In this document: positions 51,503 to 60,990 of the stretch, one piece after another
How the letters are laid out: each line of letters begins with the position of its first letter
Numbering within the stretch: position 1 is the stretch's first letter
Source: Betaproteobacteria bacterium Ga0077527
GTDB lineage: Bacteria; Pseudomonadota; Gammaproteobacteria; Burkholderiales; SG8-41
Assembly (NCBI GenBank): GCA_001464815.1
Contig: LNDW01000017.1
Location: forward strand, 122,126-186,125
Direction: 5' to 3'
Length of the DNA stretch: 64,000 nucleotides
The notes under the pieces: model-generated
Seen by the model: the letters and a program-made list of their open reading frames with translations, nothing else
Database searches by the model: none
What the model was told of the DNA's origin: nothing
Program-made: the position numbers and the translations under genes

Positions 51503-53626
51503 TCATTGCTGCAATGTCTGCTGCTTCAGGGTCACGTAATCCACCTTGCCCGAGCCAAGCAAAGGCAGGTGGTCCACCTTGACGATGCGTTTGGCCACCG
51601 CCAGTTCGTGGGCGTTGATCTGCCGTGCCGCCTGCAGCAGCGCCATGCGGTCGAGCGCGGGATCGGTGGTTAGCAGCACCGTGCTCTCACCGCCACGGGT
51701 CATCTCGACCAGCGCGGCATGCTTGAACGAGGACGAAGCCTGGTAGGCAATTTGCTCGACACGCTCCAGCGACACCATCTCGCCGGCGATCTTGGCGAAA
51801 CGCTTGACCCGGCCGTGGATGGTGACGAAACCGTCATCATCGACGCTGACCACGTCACCGGTGTTGTACCAACCCGCGCCGAGTTCCGAACGCGGCGGCT
51901 GCAGCACACCGGGCGCATCGGAGAACAGGTAGCCCATCATCAGGTTGGGCCCGCGCACATGCAGCACCCCGCCCTGCTCGATGCCCGGCACCGGCACGAT
52001 GCGGTACTCGACGCCGGGCAGGAAGCGGCCGACGGTGCCGGCGCGGAAGGCGAGCGGCGTGTTCAGCGACATCGCCGGACCGCACTCGGTGGCCCCATAA
52101 CCTTCATACACACGCAGCCCGAATTTCGAGAACCACAGCTTCTCGACCTCGGTGTTGAGCTTCTCGCCGCCGGCGATGACAAAACGTGCGCGGTAAAAAT
52201 CGAAAGGGTCGGCCTGGCGCGCGTAGTTGCCGAGGAAGGTGCTGGTGCCGAAAATGTAGGTGCAGTCGCGGGTGTAGGCGTATTCCGGAATCGCCTTGTA
52301 GTGCAGCGGATTGGTGTAGAGGAACAGCCGGGTGCCGGTGACCAGCGGCATCAGCGTGCATGCGGTGAGGCCGAAGGTGTGGTACATCGGCAGCGCGTTC
52401 AGGTATTTGTCCTGCGGGCCGAACTCGATCACCGACTGCAGTTGCGCCATCACGCCGAGCATGGTGTCGTGCGAAATCGCCACGCCCTTGGGCCTTGCTT
52501 CCGAACCCGAGGTGAAAAGCACGATTGCCGCCAACGAAGGATCCTGGGGCGGCAGCGCGCTGCGCGGGTGCAGCAGGGCGCGCACGATCCACAGCTTGTC
52601 GGCCAGCGTCAACGTCTCGCGCAGGTCCTCAAGGTAGATGATCTCGCAGCCGGCCAGCGACTCCAGCAGATATTCGAGTTTCGCCGCCTGCAGGAAGGCG
52701 CGCGAGGTGATCACCGTGCGCAGCGTCGCCGCCTGCGCCGCCACGCGCAGCGCCTCGGCGCCACTTGAGTAATTGAGCATCGCCGCGACCCGGCCGCGCG
52801 CGGTGAGGCCGAACACCAGGCACACCGTGGCAGCGAGGTTGGGCAGCAGTACGCCAACGCGCTCGCCGGGACTGGTGAAGCGCGCGCTCAGCCGTCCCAG
52901 CGCGAACGCGCCCTTGATCAGGTCGTTGTAGCTGCGCACCTGGCCACGCAGGTCCTCGATGATCTGCGTGCGCCGGCCGTGCAGTTGCGCGGCATCGAGC
53001 AGCGCCTCGATCAGCGTGCGCCGCGGCACCGCGTCAGCCATCGAACGCTGCAGGATGCGCAGCAGCTCGCCGGCCTGCTGGCGCCGCCGCGCGGCACCCG
53101 TGGCGCTGCGCACGGCCAGCCGTGTCGCCGGCTGCACGATCAATGTCACCTGCGGCAGCCTGCGTTTCGGCCAGTAACAGCCAACCCCGGCGGCGCCCGA
53201 GAACTGGGTGCCCTCAATACGCAGCGGCACGATGTCGGCATCCGCCCGCGCCGCGACCAGCGCCGCCATGCCGTAGATCTTCATCGGGCCACCGGTGGTG
53301 GTGACACGGTCCTGCGGAAAGATCACCACCGGACGGCCGGAGCGCAGCGTGCGCACCAGTCCCTTGACGGTGGTGTTGCCGCCGCTGCCCAATTCGGCGC
53401 AGTCGGTGATGCGGCGAAGCAGGCGCAGCACCCTTGTGCCGGCCAGCGCCTGCGGCACCACGATCAGCGGCCGGCCAGGCAGGAACAGCGCGATCAGCAG
53501 CGCGTCGATGACCGAGTTGTGATTGGCCACCACCAGCGGGCGGGGACGCTGCAGCTCGCTGACGTGGCCGGCGACGCGCACACGCAGCAGCAGGCCGGCC
53601 AGGGATTTCAGGAGGGTGCGCAACAC
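51503..53626 (-). CDS. aas: Bifunctional 2-acylglycerophosphoethanolamine acyltransferase/acyl-ACP synthetase (Aas-like)
   Basis: A 707-residue fusion. N-terminal PlsC-type acyltransferase (residues ~25-200) with N-H-x4-D (ANHNSVIDALL, His36 and Asp41) and FPQDRVTTTGGPMKIY, where E. coli Aas has FPEGRITTTG. C-terminal AMP-forming synthetase (~220-705) with LFTSGSEARPKGVAISH, EGYGATECGP and GWYNTGDVV. It reacylates lysophosphatidylethanolamine and activates fatty acids. GTG at 53626 is the likely start. Divergent from the RpfF-like gene: in Xanthomonas an acyl-CoA ligase (RpfB) accompanies RpfF similarly. Confidence 0.9.
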   Translation of the reverse strand: MLRTLLKSLAGLLLRVRVAGHVSELQRPRPLVVANHNSVIDALLIALFLPGRPLIVVPQALAGTRVLRLLRRITDCAELGSGGNTTVKGLVRTLRSGRPVVIFPQDRVTTTGGPMKIYGMAALVAARADADIVPLRIEGTQFSGAAGVGCYWPKRRLPQVTLIVQPATRLAVRSATGAARRRQQAGELLRILQRSMADAVPRRTLIEALLDAAQLHGRRTQIIEDLRGQVRSYNDLIKGAFALGRLSARFTSPGERVGVLLPNLAATVCLVFGLTARGRVAAMLNYSSGAEALRVAAQAATLRTVITSRAFLQAAKLEYLLESLAGCEIIYLEDLRETLTLADKLWIVRALLHPRSALPPQDPSLAAIVLFTSGSEARPKGVAISHDTMLGVMAQLQSVIEFGPQDKYLNALPMYHTFGLTACTLMPLVTGTRLFLYTNPLHYKAIPEYAYTRDCTYIFGTSTFLGNYARQADPFDFYRARFVIAGGEKLNTEVEKLWFSKFGLRVYEGYGATECGPAMSLNTPLAFRAGTVGRFLPGVEYRIVPVPGIEQGGVLHVRGPNLMMGYLFSDAPGVLQPPRSELGAGWYNTGDVVSVDDDGFVTIHGRVKRFAKIAGEMVSLERVEQIAYQASSSFKHAALVEMTRGGESTVLLTTDPALDRMALLQAARQINAHELAVAKRIVKVDHLPLLGSGKVDYVTLKQQTLQQ

Positions 53627-54011
53627 CGGGAAATTCCGATTCCGAATTCGATGCAGGGGGTTGTTAAATAAATCATGGTGACCACGGTCAATAAGAGGGG
53701 CAGCGACAGCTTTTAACCAACCTGCCCTTCGCCGTCAAACACCCCGACGGAGTCCTTATGGTCATGTGGGCCGCTGCCGGCACTTTCGAGGGTCAATCGG
53801 CGGAAAAAGCATGGTTTCGCAAAAAAAGTCTGGAAATATCCCGCCCCCGGCTTTTTTATCACTTATAAGCCATTGTTTTATATGGCATTTTTTAAAACTT
53901 ATCATTTTGGTAGATTTGCCGTTGTAGCCCAGCCCCTTTTTAATTGCTGCAGGTGCGTACAAACACACCGAAAAGCACTGCTTCTTCAATTACATACAGG
54001 GGTAAGTCAAC
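53627..54011. other. Divergent intergenic region of aas and the DSF-synthase gene
   Basis: No gene. AT-rich from ~53850 to 53930, with copy 10 of the dispersed 17-mer and a weak hairpin (GCCAT/ATGGC) followed by T residues. Promoters for both flanking genes must lie here, but no strong -35/-10 pair was recognised. Confidence 0.6.
53867..53883 (-). repeat. Dispersed AT-rich 17-mer, copy 10
   Basis: Minus orientation (ATATAAAACAATGGCTT), about 130 bp upstream of the DSF-synthase gene. Confidence 0.5.
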
Positions 54012-54938
54012 ATGGAAATGCAGATTCCGTCGGCCGTCATCGATATCCATCACGCGTTGGTCAAACCCGATTTCGGCAGCAGTAACGACTTTCGCTTTTC
54101 ACCACAACTGCAGGCCCATTTTGACCGCCAGACCCGCGCGCTGTGGTCGCGCTGGACTGCCGCACCACGCCCCTGTTTCAACGCCGGCCTGCTCGCCGAC
54201 ATCCGCGCCTATTACAACTTCGTCGCAGAAAGCGAAGGCCTGATCGATTGTGGCGACGCAACAGAGTCGATCGATTACGTGATCCTCGCTTCCGGCATGC
54301 CCGGCGTGTTCCAGCTCGGCGGGGACCTCGACCTGTTCCGCCAGAAAATCGACGGCCGTGACCGCGAAGCCCTGTCCAGCTACGGCCGCGCCTGCATCGA
54401 CGTGCTTTACCGCAACTACCGCGGCCACGACCTGCCGCTGACCACGATCTCGCTGGTGCAGGGTGAATGCCTGGGCGGCGGCTTCGAGGCTGCGCTGTCG
54501 AGCGACCTGATCATCGCCGAACGGCGCTCGCGCTTCGGCTTTCCAGAAATATTGTTCAACCTGTTCCCGGGCATGGGCGCCTACTCCTTCCTCGACCGCA
54601 AGGTCGGCCAGCGCAGGGCCGAGGAAATCATCTCCTCCGGCAAGATTTACACCGCCGAGGAAATGCAGGCCCTGGGGGTGATCGATGTCGTCGCCGATGA
54701 CGGCGAAGGCGAAACCGCGGTCAACACCCTGATCAAGCAGCGCTCGCGCTCAAGAAACGGCATGGCGGCATTGGCCGCGGTGCGCCGCCGCGTTCATCAG
54801 ATCAGCTATCAGGAGCTGGAGGACGTGGTCGATGTCTGGGTTGATGCCGCGCTGCGCCTGACCCCGCGCGACCTGAAACTGATGCAGCGTCTGGTTTCGC
54901 GCCAGAATGGCCTGCAGGAACCGGCGGTGGTTCACTGA
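54012..54938 (+). CDS. rpfF: RpfF-type diffusible signal factor (DSF) synthase
   Basis: A 308-residue crotonase-fold enzyme that makes cis-2-unsaturated fatty-acid signals by dehydrating and then releasing an acyl-ACP. The two catalytic Glu of RpfF are kept with the same spacing of 20: Glu159 in LGGGFEAALS and Glu179 in FGFPEILFN, followed by LFPGMGAYSF, nearly identical to Xanthomonas RpfF. GVFQLGGDLDLFR also matches. ATG at 54012, preceded by GGGG. N-terminal ~50 residues are longer than in Xanthomonas. Its partner is probably the signalling gene 129 bp downstream. Confidence 0.92.
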   Translation: MEMQIPSAVIDIHHALVKPDFGSSNDFRFSPQLQAHFDRQTRALWSRWTAAPRPCFNAGLLADIRAYYNFVAESEGLIDCGDATESIDYVILASGMPGVFQLGGDLDLFRQKIDGRDREALSSYGRACIDVLYRNYRGHDLPLTTISLVQGECLGGGFEAALSSDLIIAERRSRFGFPEILFNLFPGMGAYSFLDRKVGQRRAEEIISSGKIYTAEEMQALGVIDVVADDGEGETAVNTLIKQRSRSRNGMAALAAVRRRVHQISYQELEDVVDVWVDAALRLTPRDLKLMQRLVSRQNGLQEPAVVH

Positions 54939-55067
54939 AAACAGCGATTAACCGCCTTTTTCCCGGGGACATCAGCTCTGCTATAAACTGGCAGGGGGGA
55001 TTGTTCACGCATGGGGTTCGCGCGCATGTCTGATCTGCGCACGGCCGGCCGAAAGGCATGATCCGCC

Positions 55068-57059
55068 ATGAATGAACCGCCGATGATTAACGGTTTTTTC
55101 GCCACCGACGCGATGTCAGACTTCGAGCACTCCTATACCATCGAGCAGACCGCCCAGCTGCTCGGCATCTCACCGCAGAAGCTGCGGCGCTGGGATGAAC
55201 AGGGTGTGCTCACGGCACTGCGCACCGAGGGCGGCCACCGCCGCTACCCCAAGGAACTGGTCGACCGCCTGATCCAGGCCAATGCCAGCGGGCCGCAGGA
55301 CATGGCCTCGCTGGAACTCGCCAGCGTCAAACGTTCGCTCGATGAAAAGCGCCGCATCATCCAACTGCTGATCGAAAGCGAAGGCCGTTACCGCGACCTC
55401 GTCGAGACCTCGCACGACCTGATCTGGCAGACCGACGCCGAAGGCCGCTTCACCTACCTCAACGCCGCCGCTTACGACATTTTCGGCCTCGCCCCCTCCG
55501 ACCTGATCGGCCGCTGCTTCTTCAGCTTCGAGACCAACGGCGCGCTGGTGCCGAACCGGCGCTTCCTGTCAACGCTGCGCCGCCACGGCGAAGTACAGAA
55601 TCACGTCACCCACCTCACCACGGCGCGTGGCGAGGACCGCTGGATCGGCATCAACGCCCGTGTCACCCGCGATGAAAATGGCGGCATGCTCGGCATCCGC
55701 GGCACCGCGCGCGACGTGACCCAGCAGCACCTGGCGATCCGCCGTGCCGAACATGTCGCGATGCACGACGCACTGACCGACCTGCCCAACCGCAACGCCC
55801 TGCAGCGCCAGATCGAATCAGCGCTGCAGATCAGCCAGGTCGGAGCGCTGCTGCTGGTCGACATGGACCACTTCAAGCGCATCAACGCGGCTTTCGGCCA
55901 CGGCGCGGCGGAGCAACTCGTGGTCGGCCTCGCCGGTGTGCTGCGCAGCGTCGCCCGCAACCGCAACGGCGATCTCTACCGCGTTGGCGAAGACCAGTTC
56001 CTGCTGCACCTGCCGGACGCACTGCGCGAGGATGCGCAAAACGCCGCCGCGGCGGTGCTCGACGCGGTGCAGAACTACCGCCTTGAGCTGGCGCACAACC
56101 GGGTGGTTTCCAACCTCACCGCCTCGATCGGCATCGCGATGTACCCCTTCCACGGCGCCGACTGGCCCGGACTGCTCGCCGCGGTGGACAGCGCCACCCA
56201 CCAGGCCAAGGATGACGGGCGCAACCGTGTCGCGATGTTCCAACCGGTTTCGGATGCGCTGCGTGCGACCCACCGCCGTACTCACTGGACGCAGCTGATC
56301 GCCGACGCACTGGAGTTCGACAGGATCTCGCTGTCAACCCAGCCCGCGGTACGGATCCGCGACGGCGCGGTGCTGCATCACGAGATTTTCCTGCGCATCC
56401 GCGACGAGCAGGGGCGCTGGGCAGATTCGGCGCAGTTCATGGCCACCGCGGAATCGCTGGGTTTTGCCCCTGCGCTCGACCAGCGGGTGATCGGCCGGGT
56501 GCTGACACACATGCATGAACACGGTGGCTGTTGGCGCCAGCCCTATGCAGTCAACGTATCGGCCGCGTCGATCGCCGATCAGGACTGGATGCGTGAACTC
56601 TCCGACATGATCCGCGGTTCGCAAGGCGCCGGCGAGCGGCTGGTGTTCGAGATCAGCGAACGCACGGCGATGGAGAACATCGACGCCACCGCGGCCTTCA
56701 TCAGCCGGGTGCGCAACCTCGGCGCACGCGCCGCACTCGATGACTTCGGCACCGGCTTCAGCTCCTTCTACTACCTGCGCCATTTCGAGGTCGATTACCT
56801 AAAGATCAGCGGCGCCTTCACCCAGAAACTGGATGACGACCACGAAAGCCGTGCCTTTGTCCGCGCGGTGAACGCACTGGCGCGTGACCTCAAGCGCCAG
56901 GTCATTGCCAAGGGGGTCGAGTCGGCACTGCAACTGCAATTGCTGCGTGAGGCGGGTGCGCTCTATGCACAGGGCCGTTATTTCAGTCCCGTCGCGGCAC
57001 TCGGCACGACCGAGCCGCTGCAGGTCAGTGCCGGCAGGAACAGCGGCGCAGGCGGCTGA
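55068..57059 (+). CDS. MerR-HTH/PAS/GGDEF/EAL signalling protein with degenerate catalytic motifs
   Basis: A 663-residue protein. Residues 22-70 are a MerR-like winged helix (YTIEQTAQLLGISPQKLRRW), ~105-220 a PAS domain, ~225-392 a GGDEF domain and ~405-645 an EAL domain. The GGDEF site reads GEDQF (307-311), so cyclase activity is doubtful. In EAL, Glu439 (HEIFLR), Asn496, Glu528, Asp558/Asp559 and Lys579 remain, but the Glu of A-E-G-V-E is Lys615 (AKGVES). The PAS-GGDEF-EAL core next to rpfF matches RpfR of Burkholderia, with MerR replacing its RpfF-interaction domain. It may be a DSF- or c-di-GMP-responsive DNA-binding protein. Confidence 0.9.
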   Translation: MNEPPMINGFFATDAMSDFEHSYTIEQTAQLLGISPQKLRRWDEQGVLTALRTEGGHRRYPKELVDRLIQANASGPQDMASLELASVKRSLDEKRRIIQLLIESEGRYRDLVETSHDLIWQTDAEGRFTYLNAAAYDIFGLAPSDLIGRCFFSFETNGALVPNRRFLSTLRRHGEVQNHVTHLTTARGEDRWIGINARVTRDENGGMLGIRGTARDVTQQHLAIRRAEHVAMHDALTDLPNRNALQRQIESALQISQVGALLLVDMDHFKRINAAFGHGAAEQLVVGLAGVLRSVARNRNGDLYRVGEDQFLLHLPDALREDAQNAAAAVLDAVQNYRLELAHNRVVSNLTASIGIAMYPFHGADWPGLLAAVDSATHQAKDDGRNRVAMFQPVSDALRATHRRTHWTQLIADALEFDRISLSTQPAVRIRDGAVLHHEIFLRIRDEQGRWADSAQFMATAESLGFAPALDQRVIGRVLTHMHEHGGCWRQPYAVNVSAASIADQDWMRELSDMIRGSQGAGERLVFEISERTAMENIDATAAFISRVRNLGARAALDDFGTGFSSFYYLRHFEVDYLKISGAFTQKLDDDHESRAFVRAVNALARDLKRQVIAKGVESALQLQLLREAGALYAQGRYFSPVAALGTTEPLQVSAGRNSGAGG

Positions 57060-57083
57060 GCGCCAGCCAACTGCCGGGGATGG

Positions 57084-57656
57084 CTACCACTCCCCACGCC
57101 GCAGTTTTTCCGCCCAGAACAGGCCGGTGACGGTCTTCGGATCGGTGATGCGCCCCTCGCGCACCCAGTCCAACGCCTCCATCAGCGGCAGCGTCATCAC
57201 CTCGAGAAACTCACCTTCGTCCAGCGCGCTGCCGGCTTCGGTAAGTCCGCCGGCCATGAACAGTTCGATGCGCTCATCAGCATAGGCGATGCAGGGGTGC
57301 AGCGTAGCCAGATGCCGCCAGTCCCGGGCGATGTAGCCGCATTCCTCGCGCAGTTCGCGCTGCGCGGTGGCGAGCGCCTCCTCACCGGCGTCAATCTTGC
57401 CCGCCGGCAGTTCGATGAAATGGCGGCGCAGCGGATAACGGAATTGGCGCTCGAGCACCACGGTATCCGGATCGGGACAGGCAATGATCATCGCCGCGCC
57501 GGGATGCAGGATGTATTCGCGGGTGGATACATTGCCATCCGGCAGGCGCACCCGGTCGCGGCACACACGCAGCAGCCGGCCCTCGAACACCGCCTCCGAG
57601 TCGAGCGGGGTTTCGCTGAAATCCGTGCCGGACGCGGAAGGCTGCGAAGATTTCAC
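57084..57656 (-). CDS. NUDIX hydrolase, ADP-ribose pyrophosphatase type
   Basis: A 190-residue NUDIX enzyme with a complete box (residues 86-108: G-x5-E-x7-R-E-L-x-E-E-x-G) preceded by FIELPAGKIDAGE. The upstream QFRYPLRRHF and downstream CIAYADERIELFMA resemble ADP-ribose pyrophosphatases (NudF). GTG at 57656 is the likely start; the frame upstream overlaps the DUF2818 gene. It hydrolyses ADP-ribose or similar. It follows the nuo block on the same strand with a 19-bp gap. Confidence 0.88.
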   Translation of the reverse strand: MKSSQPSASGTDFSETPLDSEAVFEGRLLRVCRDRVRLPDGNVSTREYILHPGAAMIIACPDPDTVVLERQFRYPLRRHFIELPAGKIDAGEEALATAQRELREECGYIARDWRHLATLHPCIAYADERIELFMAGGLTEAGSALDEGEFLEVMTLPLMEALDWVREGRITDPKTVTGLFWAEKLRRGEW

Positions 57657-57675
57657 TACCGGGTCACAGCCTTGT

Positions 57676-57981
57676 TCACAGCCCCGGTTTGCGCCACAGG
57701 TAGCGGTAAACGTAACCGGGGTAGGCAAACACCAGGAACAGGCAGACGGTCACCGCGTAGAACTCCCAGCGCTGTGTATGCACCTGTCCGGCACGGCTTT
57801 CCAGCAGCCAGGCGAAGAATCCGGTCACGGCATACAGGATGACCAGTTCCAGCAGCCGCCAGCCAAGGTGCTTGCCCGAAGCGGGTGCCGCACGCAGGAA
57901 CAGGATGCGTTCGCTGAAAAACGGCAGGTTGGCGAGAACCAGCGCGAGCAGCAGCAGTGCGGCGATGCTCCAGTCCATCAT
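57676..57981 (-). CDS. DUF2818 membrane protein
   Basis: A 101-residue protein with three helices and the conserved LANLPFFSERILF and YAVTVCLFLVFAYPGYVYRYLW segments of DUF2818. This family follows nuoN in many betaproteobacteria, as here (16-bp gap). ATG at 57981, with another at 57978. A role in complex I assembly or membrane insertion is only inferred from position. Confidence 0.88.
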   Translation of the reverse strand: MMDWSIAALLLLALVLANLPFFSERILFLRAAPASGKHLGWRLLELVILYAVTGFFAWLLESRAGQVHTQRWEFYAVTVCLFLVFAYPGYVYRYLWRKPGL

Positions 57982-57997
57982 GTCAGGGGGGAGTCAA

Positions 57998-59446
57998 TCA
58001 GATCGAGGCGCGTACGGCCTCGATGCACAGCACCAGCAGCGGCTGAGGCGCGATGCCGAGAAGCAGCACCGCAATACCGTTGACCGACAGCAGCGCGCGC
58101 ACGTCGCCTGAAGCTGAAATCGGCGCGGTATCAACCGGTTCGTCGAAATACATCAGCTTGACGATGCGCAGGTAATAGAAGGCGCCGATCAGCGAGAACA
58201 GCACCGCGACCACGGCCAGCCACCACAGGCCGATCCCGACCACCGCCTGCAGCACCGACAGCTTGGCATAAAAACCCACCGTCGGCGGGATGCCAGCCAT
58301 CGAAAACATCAGCAGCAGCATCAGGAAGGCATACCAGGGGCTGCGCCGGTTGAGGCCCTTGTAGTCATCGAGGTTTTCCGCCTCGAAACCTTCACGGGCC
58401 AGCAGCAGGATCATGCCGAAGGCACCCAGCGTCATCAGCACGTAGACCGTGACGTAGTACATGCCGGCACCGTAACCGTCGATGGTGCCGGACAACACGC
58501 CGAGCAGCAGGAAGCCCATGTGCGAGATCGTCGAGTAGGCGAACATCCGCTTCAGATTGGTCTGCATGATCGCGGTCAGGTTGCCGATGGCGAGCGAAAG
58601 CACCGCCATCACCGCCAGCATGTTGCGCCACTCCTCGGTCAGCGCGTCCGCGCCGAGGGCCTGCGCCAGCAGGCGCATCACAATGGCAAAGGCGGCGAAT
58701 TTCGGCGCCGAACCGATAAACAGCGTCACCGCGGTCGGCGCACCTTGATAAACGTCGGGCACCCACATGTGGAAGGGCACCGCGCCGAGCTTGAAGCCGA
58801 GGCCGGCAACGATGAACACCAGCGCGAACACCAGCACCACCTGGGCGCGCACACCCTCGTTGGCAAGGCGGGCAAGTTCGGTGATTTCCAGGGTGCCGGT
58901 GGCGCCATAAAGCATCGACATGCCGTAGAGCAGCATGCCGGAGGCCAGCGCGCCGAGCACAAAATACTTCATCGCCGCCTCGGTCGCGCGCACCGAATCC
59001 CGCTGCAGCGCGACCATCGCATACAGCGACAGCGACAGCAGTTCGAGGCCGAGGTACAGCGTCAGCAGGTGGTTGGCCGAGATCATCACCATCATGCCCA
59101 GCGTCGCGAACAGCGCCAGCGTGAAGAATTCGCCGGTAAAGAGGCCGCGCGCAGCGTTGTAGGCCCGGGCGTAGACCAGCACCATGATCACCGCGACGCA
59201 GGTCACGAGCTTGAGCATGTCCGCCATCAGGTCGTCGACGAACATGCCACTGAAGGTGTAGACCGGCTCGGCATTGCCGGTGAAGAAGGTCAGCAGCGCG
59301 CAGCCGGCGAGCGTGAACTGGGTCAGCCCGTAGGTGACGATGCGGTTGTCATCGCTGATGAACAGATCGACAAGCAGGATCACACAGGCCATCACCAGCA
59401 GGAACAGCTCCGGGTAGGCGGGCCACAGCGGCATTATGTATTCCAT
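57998..59446 (-). CDS. nuoN: NADH-quinone oxidoreductase subunit N
   Basis: A 482-residue antiporter-like subunit of complex I with 14 helices. [20 protein letters not shown] carries the conserved Glu of helix 5, and [21 protein letters not shown] the Lys of helix 7. ATG at 59446 after AGGGAT. It conducts protons in the membrane arm during NADH oxidation. It lies 19 bp after nuoM, in standard order. Confidence 0.96.
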   Translation of the reverse strand: MEYIMPLWPAYPELFLLVMACVILLVDLFISDDNRIVTYGLTQFTLAGCALLTFFTGNAEPVYTFSGMFVDDLMADMLKLVTCVAVIMVLVYARAYNAARGLFTGEFFTLALFATLGMMVMISANHLLTLYLGLELLSLSLYAMVALQRDSVRATEAAMKYFVLGALASGMLLYGMSMLYGATGTLEITELARLANEGVRAQVVLVFALVFIVAGLGFKLGAVPFHMWVPDVYQGAPTAVTLFIGSAPKFAAFAIVMRLLAQALGADALTEEWRNMLAVMAVLSLAIGNLTAIMQTNLKRMFAYSTISHMGFLLLGVLSGTIDGYGAGMYYVTVYVLMTLGAFGMILLLAREGFEAENLDDYKGLNRRSPWYAFLMLLLMFSMAGIPPTVGFYAKLSVLQAVVGIGLWWLAVVAVLFSLIGAFYYLRIVKLMYFDEPVDTAPISASGDVRALLSVNGIAVLLLGIAPQPLLVLCIEAVRASI

Positions 59447-59465
59447 GAGATCCCTATTGCAGCGC

Positions 59466-60959
59466 TCATTGCGTTGGCAATTTGCTGAACGACACGTGCG
59501 CCAGAAGGTCATTCACCGAAACATGCAGCACTTCGACAAAAGGCTGCGGCCAGATGCCCATCCACAGCGTCAGCACCGCGAGCACGGCGAGAATCAGGAA
59601 TTCGCGGGCATTGATGTCCTTCAGCTGCGCGACATGGTCGTTGGCGACCGCACCGAACACCACGCGCTTGTACATCCACAGCGTGTAGGCGGCGCCGAAG
59701 ATCAGCGTCGCCGACGCGGCAAAGGCGTACCAGAAATTGACTTGCATCGCACCCATGATCACCAGAAATTCGCCGACAAAGCCGCTGGTTCCGGGCAGGC
59801 CGGCATTGGCCATCGCGAACAGCATGAACAGCGCGGCAAACACCGGCATGCGGTTGGCCACGCCGCCATAGTCGGCGATGTTGCGGGTATGCATGCGGTC
59901 ATAAAGCACGCCGACGCACAGGAACAGCGCGCCGGAGATAAAACCGTGGGAGATCATCTGAATGATCGCGCCCTCCACCGCCTGCGCATTGAACAGGAAG
60001 GTGCCGAGCGTGACAAAACCCATGTGCGAAATCGACGAATAGGCGATCAGCTTTTTCATGTCGGTCTGCACCAGCGCGACCAGCCCGATGTAAACCACCG
60101 CGATCAGCGACAGCGTGATCACCACCGGCGCAAGCAGCAGGCTGGCATCGGGCACGATCGGCAGCGTCAGGCGCAGGAAGCCGTAGCCACCCAGCTTCAG
60201 CATCACCGCGGCCAGCACCACCGAACCGCCGGTGGGCGCCTCGACGTGGGCGTCGGGCAGCCAGGTGTGCACCGGCCACATCGGCACCTTGACGGCGAAG
60301 GCCATAAAAAATGCAATAAAAACAAGAACTTGTGCAGCCATTGGTAGCTGCGCCTGGTAAAAGTCGAACAGGCTGAAACTGCCGCCAGCGGTGAAGTAAA
60401 GATAGATCAGCGCGACCAGCGTGAGCAGCGAGCCAAGAAGCGTGTAGAGGAAGAACTTGACCGCGGCATAGACGCGGTTGGGACCACCCCAGACACCAAC
60501 GATGATGAACATCGGGATCAGCGTCGCCTCGAAGAACACGTAGAACAGCAGTCCGTCGAGCGATGCAAACACGCCGTTCATCAGTCCCGACAGGAACAGG
60601 AAGGCCGCCATGTATTGCGACACGCGGCTCTGGATCACTTCCCAGCCGGCAATGACCACGATCACCGTGGTCAGGCTGTTGAGCAGGATCAGCAGCAGCG
60701 AGATGCCGTCGATGCCGAGGTGATAATTGACGTTGAAGGCGTCGATCCACGGCCGCATCTCGACAAACTGGAAGCCGCCCGCCTGCGTATTGAAGCCGGT
60801 ATAGAGCGGAATGGTCACAGCGAAGCCGATCAAAGCGCCGATCAGTGCGATCACGCGTGAAGCCTGTGCGTTGCGGTCGCCGCCGGTCAGCAGCACCGCG
60901 ACACCGGCGATGATCGGCGCCCAGATGGCGAGGCTCAGTAGTGGTAATCCCTGCATCAT
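59466..60959 (-). CDS. nuoM: NADH-quinone oxidoreductase subunit M
   Basis: A 497-residue antiporter-like subunit. [19 protein letters not shown] holds the helix-5 Glu, and [20 protein letters not shown] the helix-7 Lys and HTWLPDAH signature. ATG at 60959 (another at 60956). Near 60305-60340 the codons for VLVFIAFFM are AT-rich (GTT, CTT, TTT, ATT) within an otherwise GC-rich gene, exactly over copy 11 of the dispersed 17-mer. Confidence 0.96.
   Translation of the reverse strand: MMQGLPLLSLAIWAPIIAGVAVLLTGGDRNAQASRVIALIGALIGFAVTIPLYTGFNTQAGGFQFVEMRPWIDAFNVNYHLGIDGISLLLILLNSLTTVIVVIAGWEVIQSRVSQYMAAFLFLSGLMNGVFASLDGLLFYVFFEATLIPMFIIVGVWGGPNRVYAAVKFFLYTLLGSLLTLVALIYLYFTAGGSFSLFDFYQAQLPMAAQVLVFIAFFMAFAVKVPMWPVHTWLPDAHVEAPTGGSVVLAAVMLKLGGYGFLRLTLPIVPDASLLLAPVVITLSLIAVVYIGLVALVQTDMKKLIAYSSISHMGFVTLGTFLFNAQAVEGAIIQMISHGFISGALFLCVGVLYDRMHTRNIADYGGVANRMPVFAALFMLFAMANAGLPGTSGFVGEFLVIMGAMQVNFWYAFAASATLIFGAAYTLWMYKRVVFGAVANDHVAQLKDINAREFLILAVLAVLTLWMGIWPQPFVEVLHVSVNDLLAHVSFSKLPTQ
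60315..60331 (+). repeat. Dispersed AT-rich 17-mer, copy 11, inside nuoM
   Basis: AATAAAAACAAGAACTT, plus orientation (antisense to nuoM), flanked by AAAAAATGC as in copy 10. The only copy wholly internal to a gene. Confidence 0.55.
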
Positions 60960-60990
60960 CTCGTCAGTTTTTCTTGTTCATGTTCACGGA

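Noticed and set aside
53862..53900. Terminator between aas and rpfF
   Set aside because: The stem is only five base pairs, in AT-rich DNA, and it lies between divergent genes where a terminator is not needed.
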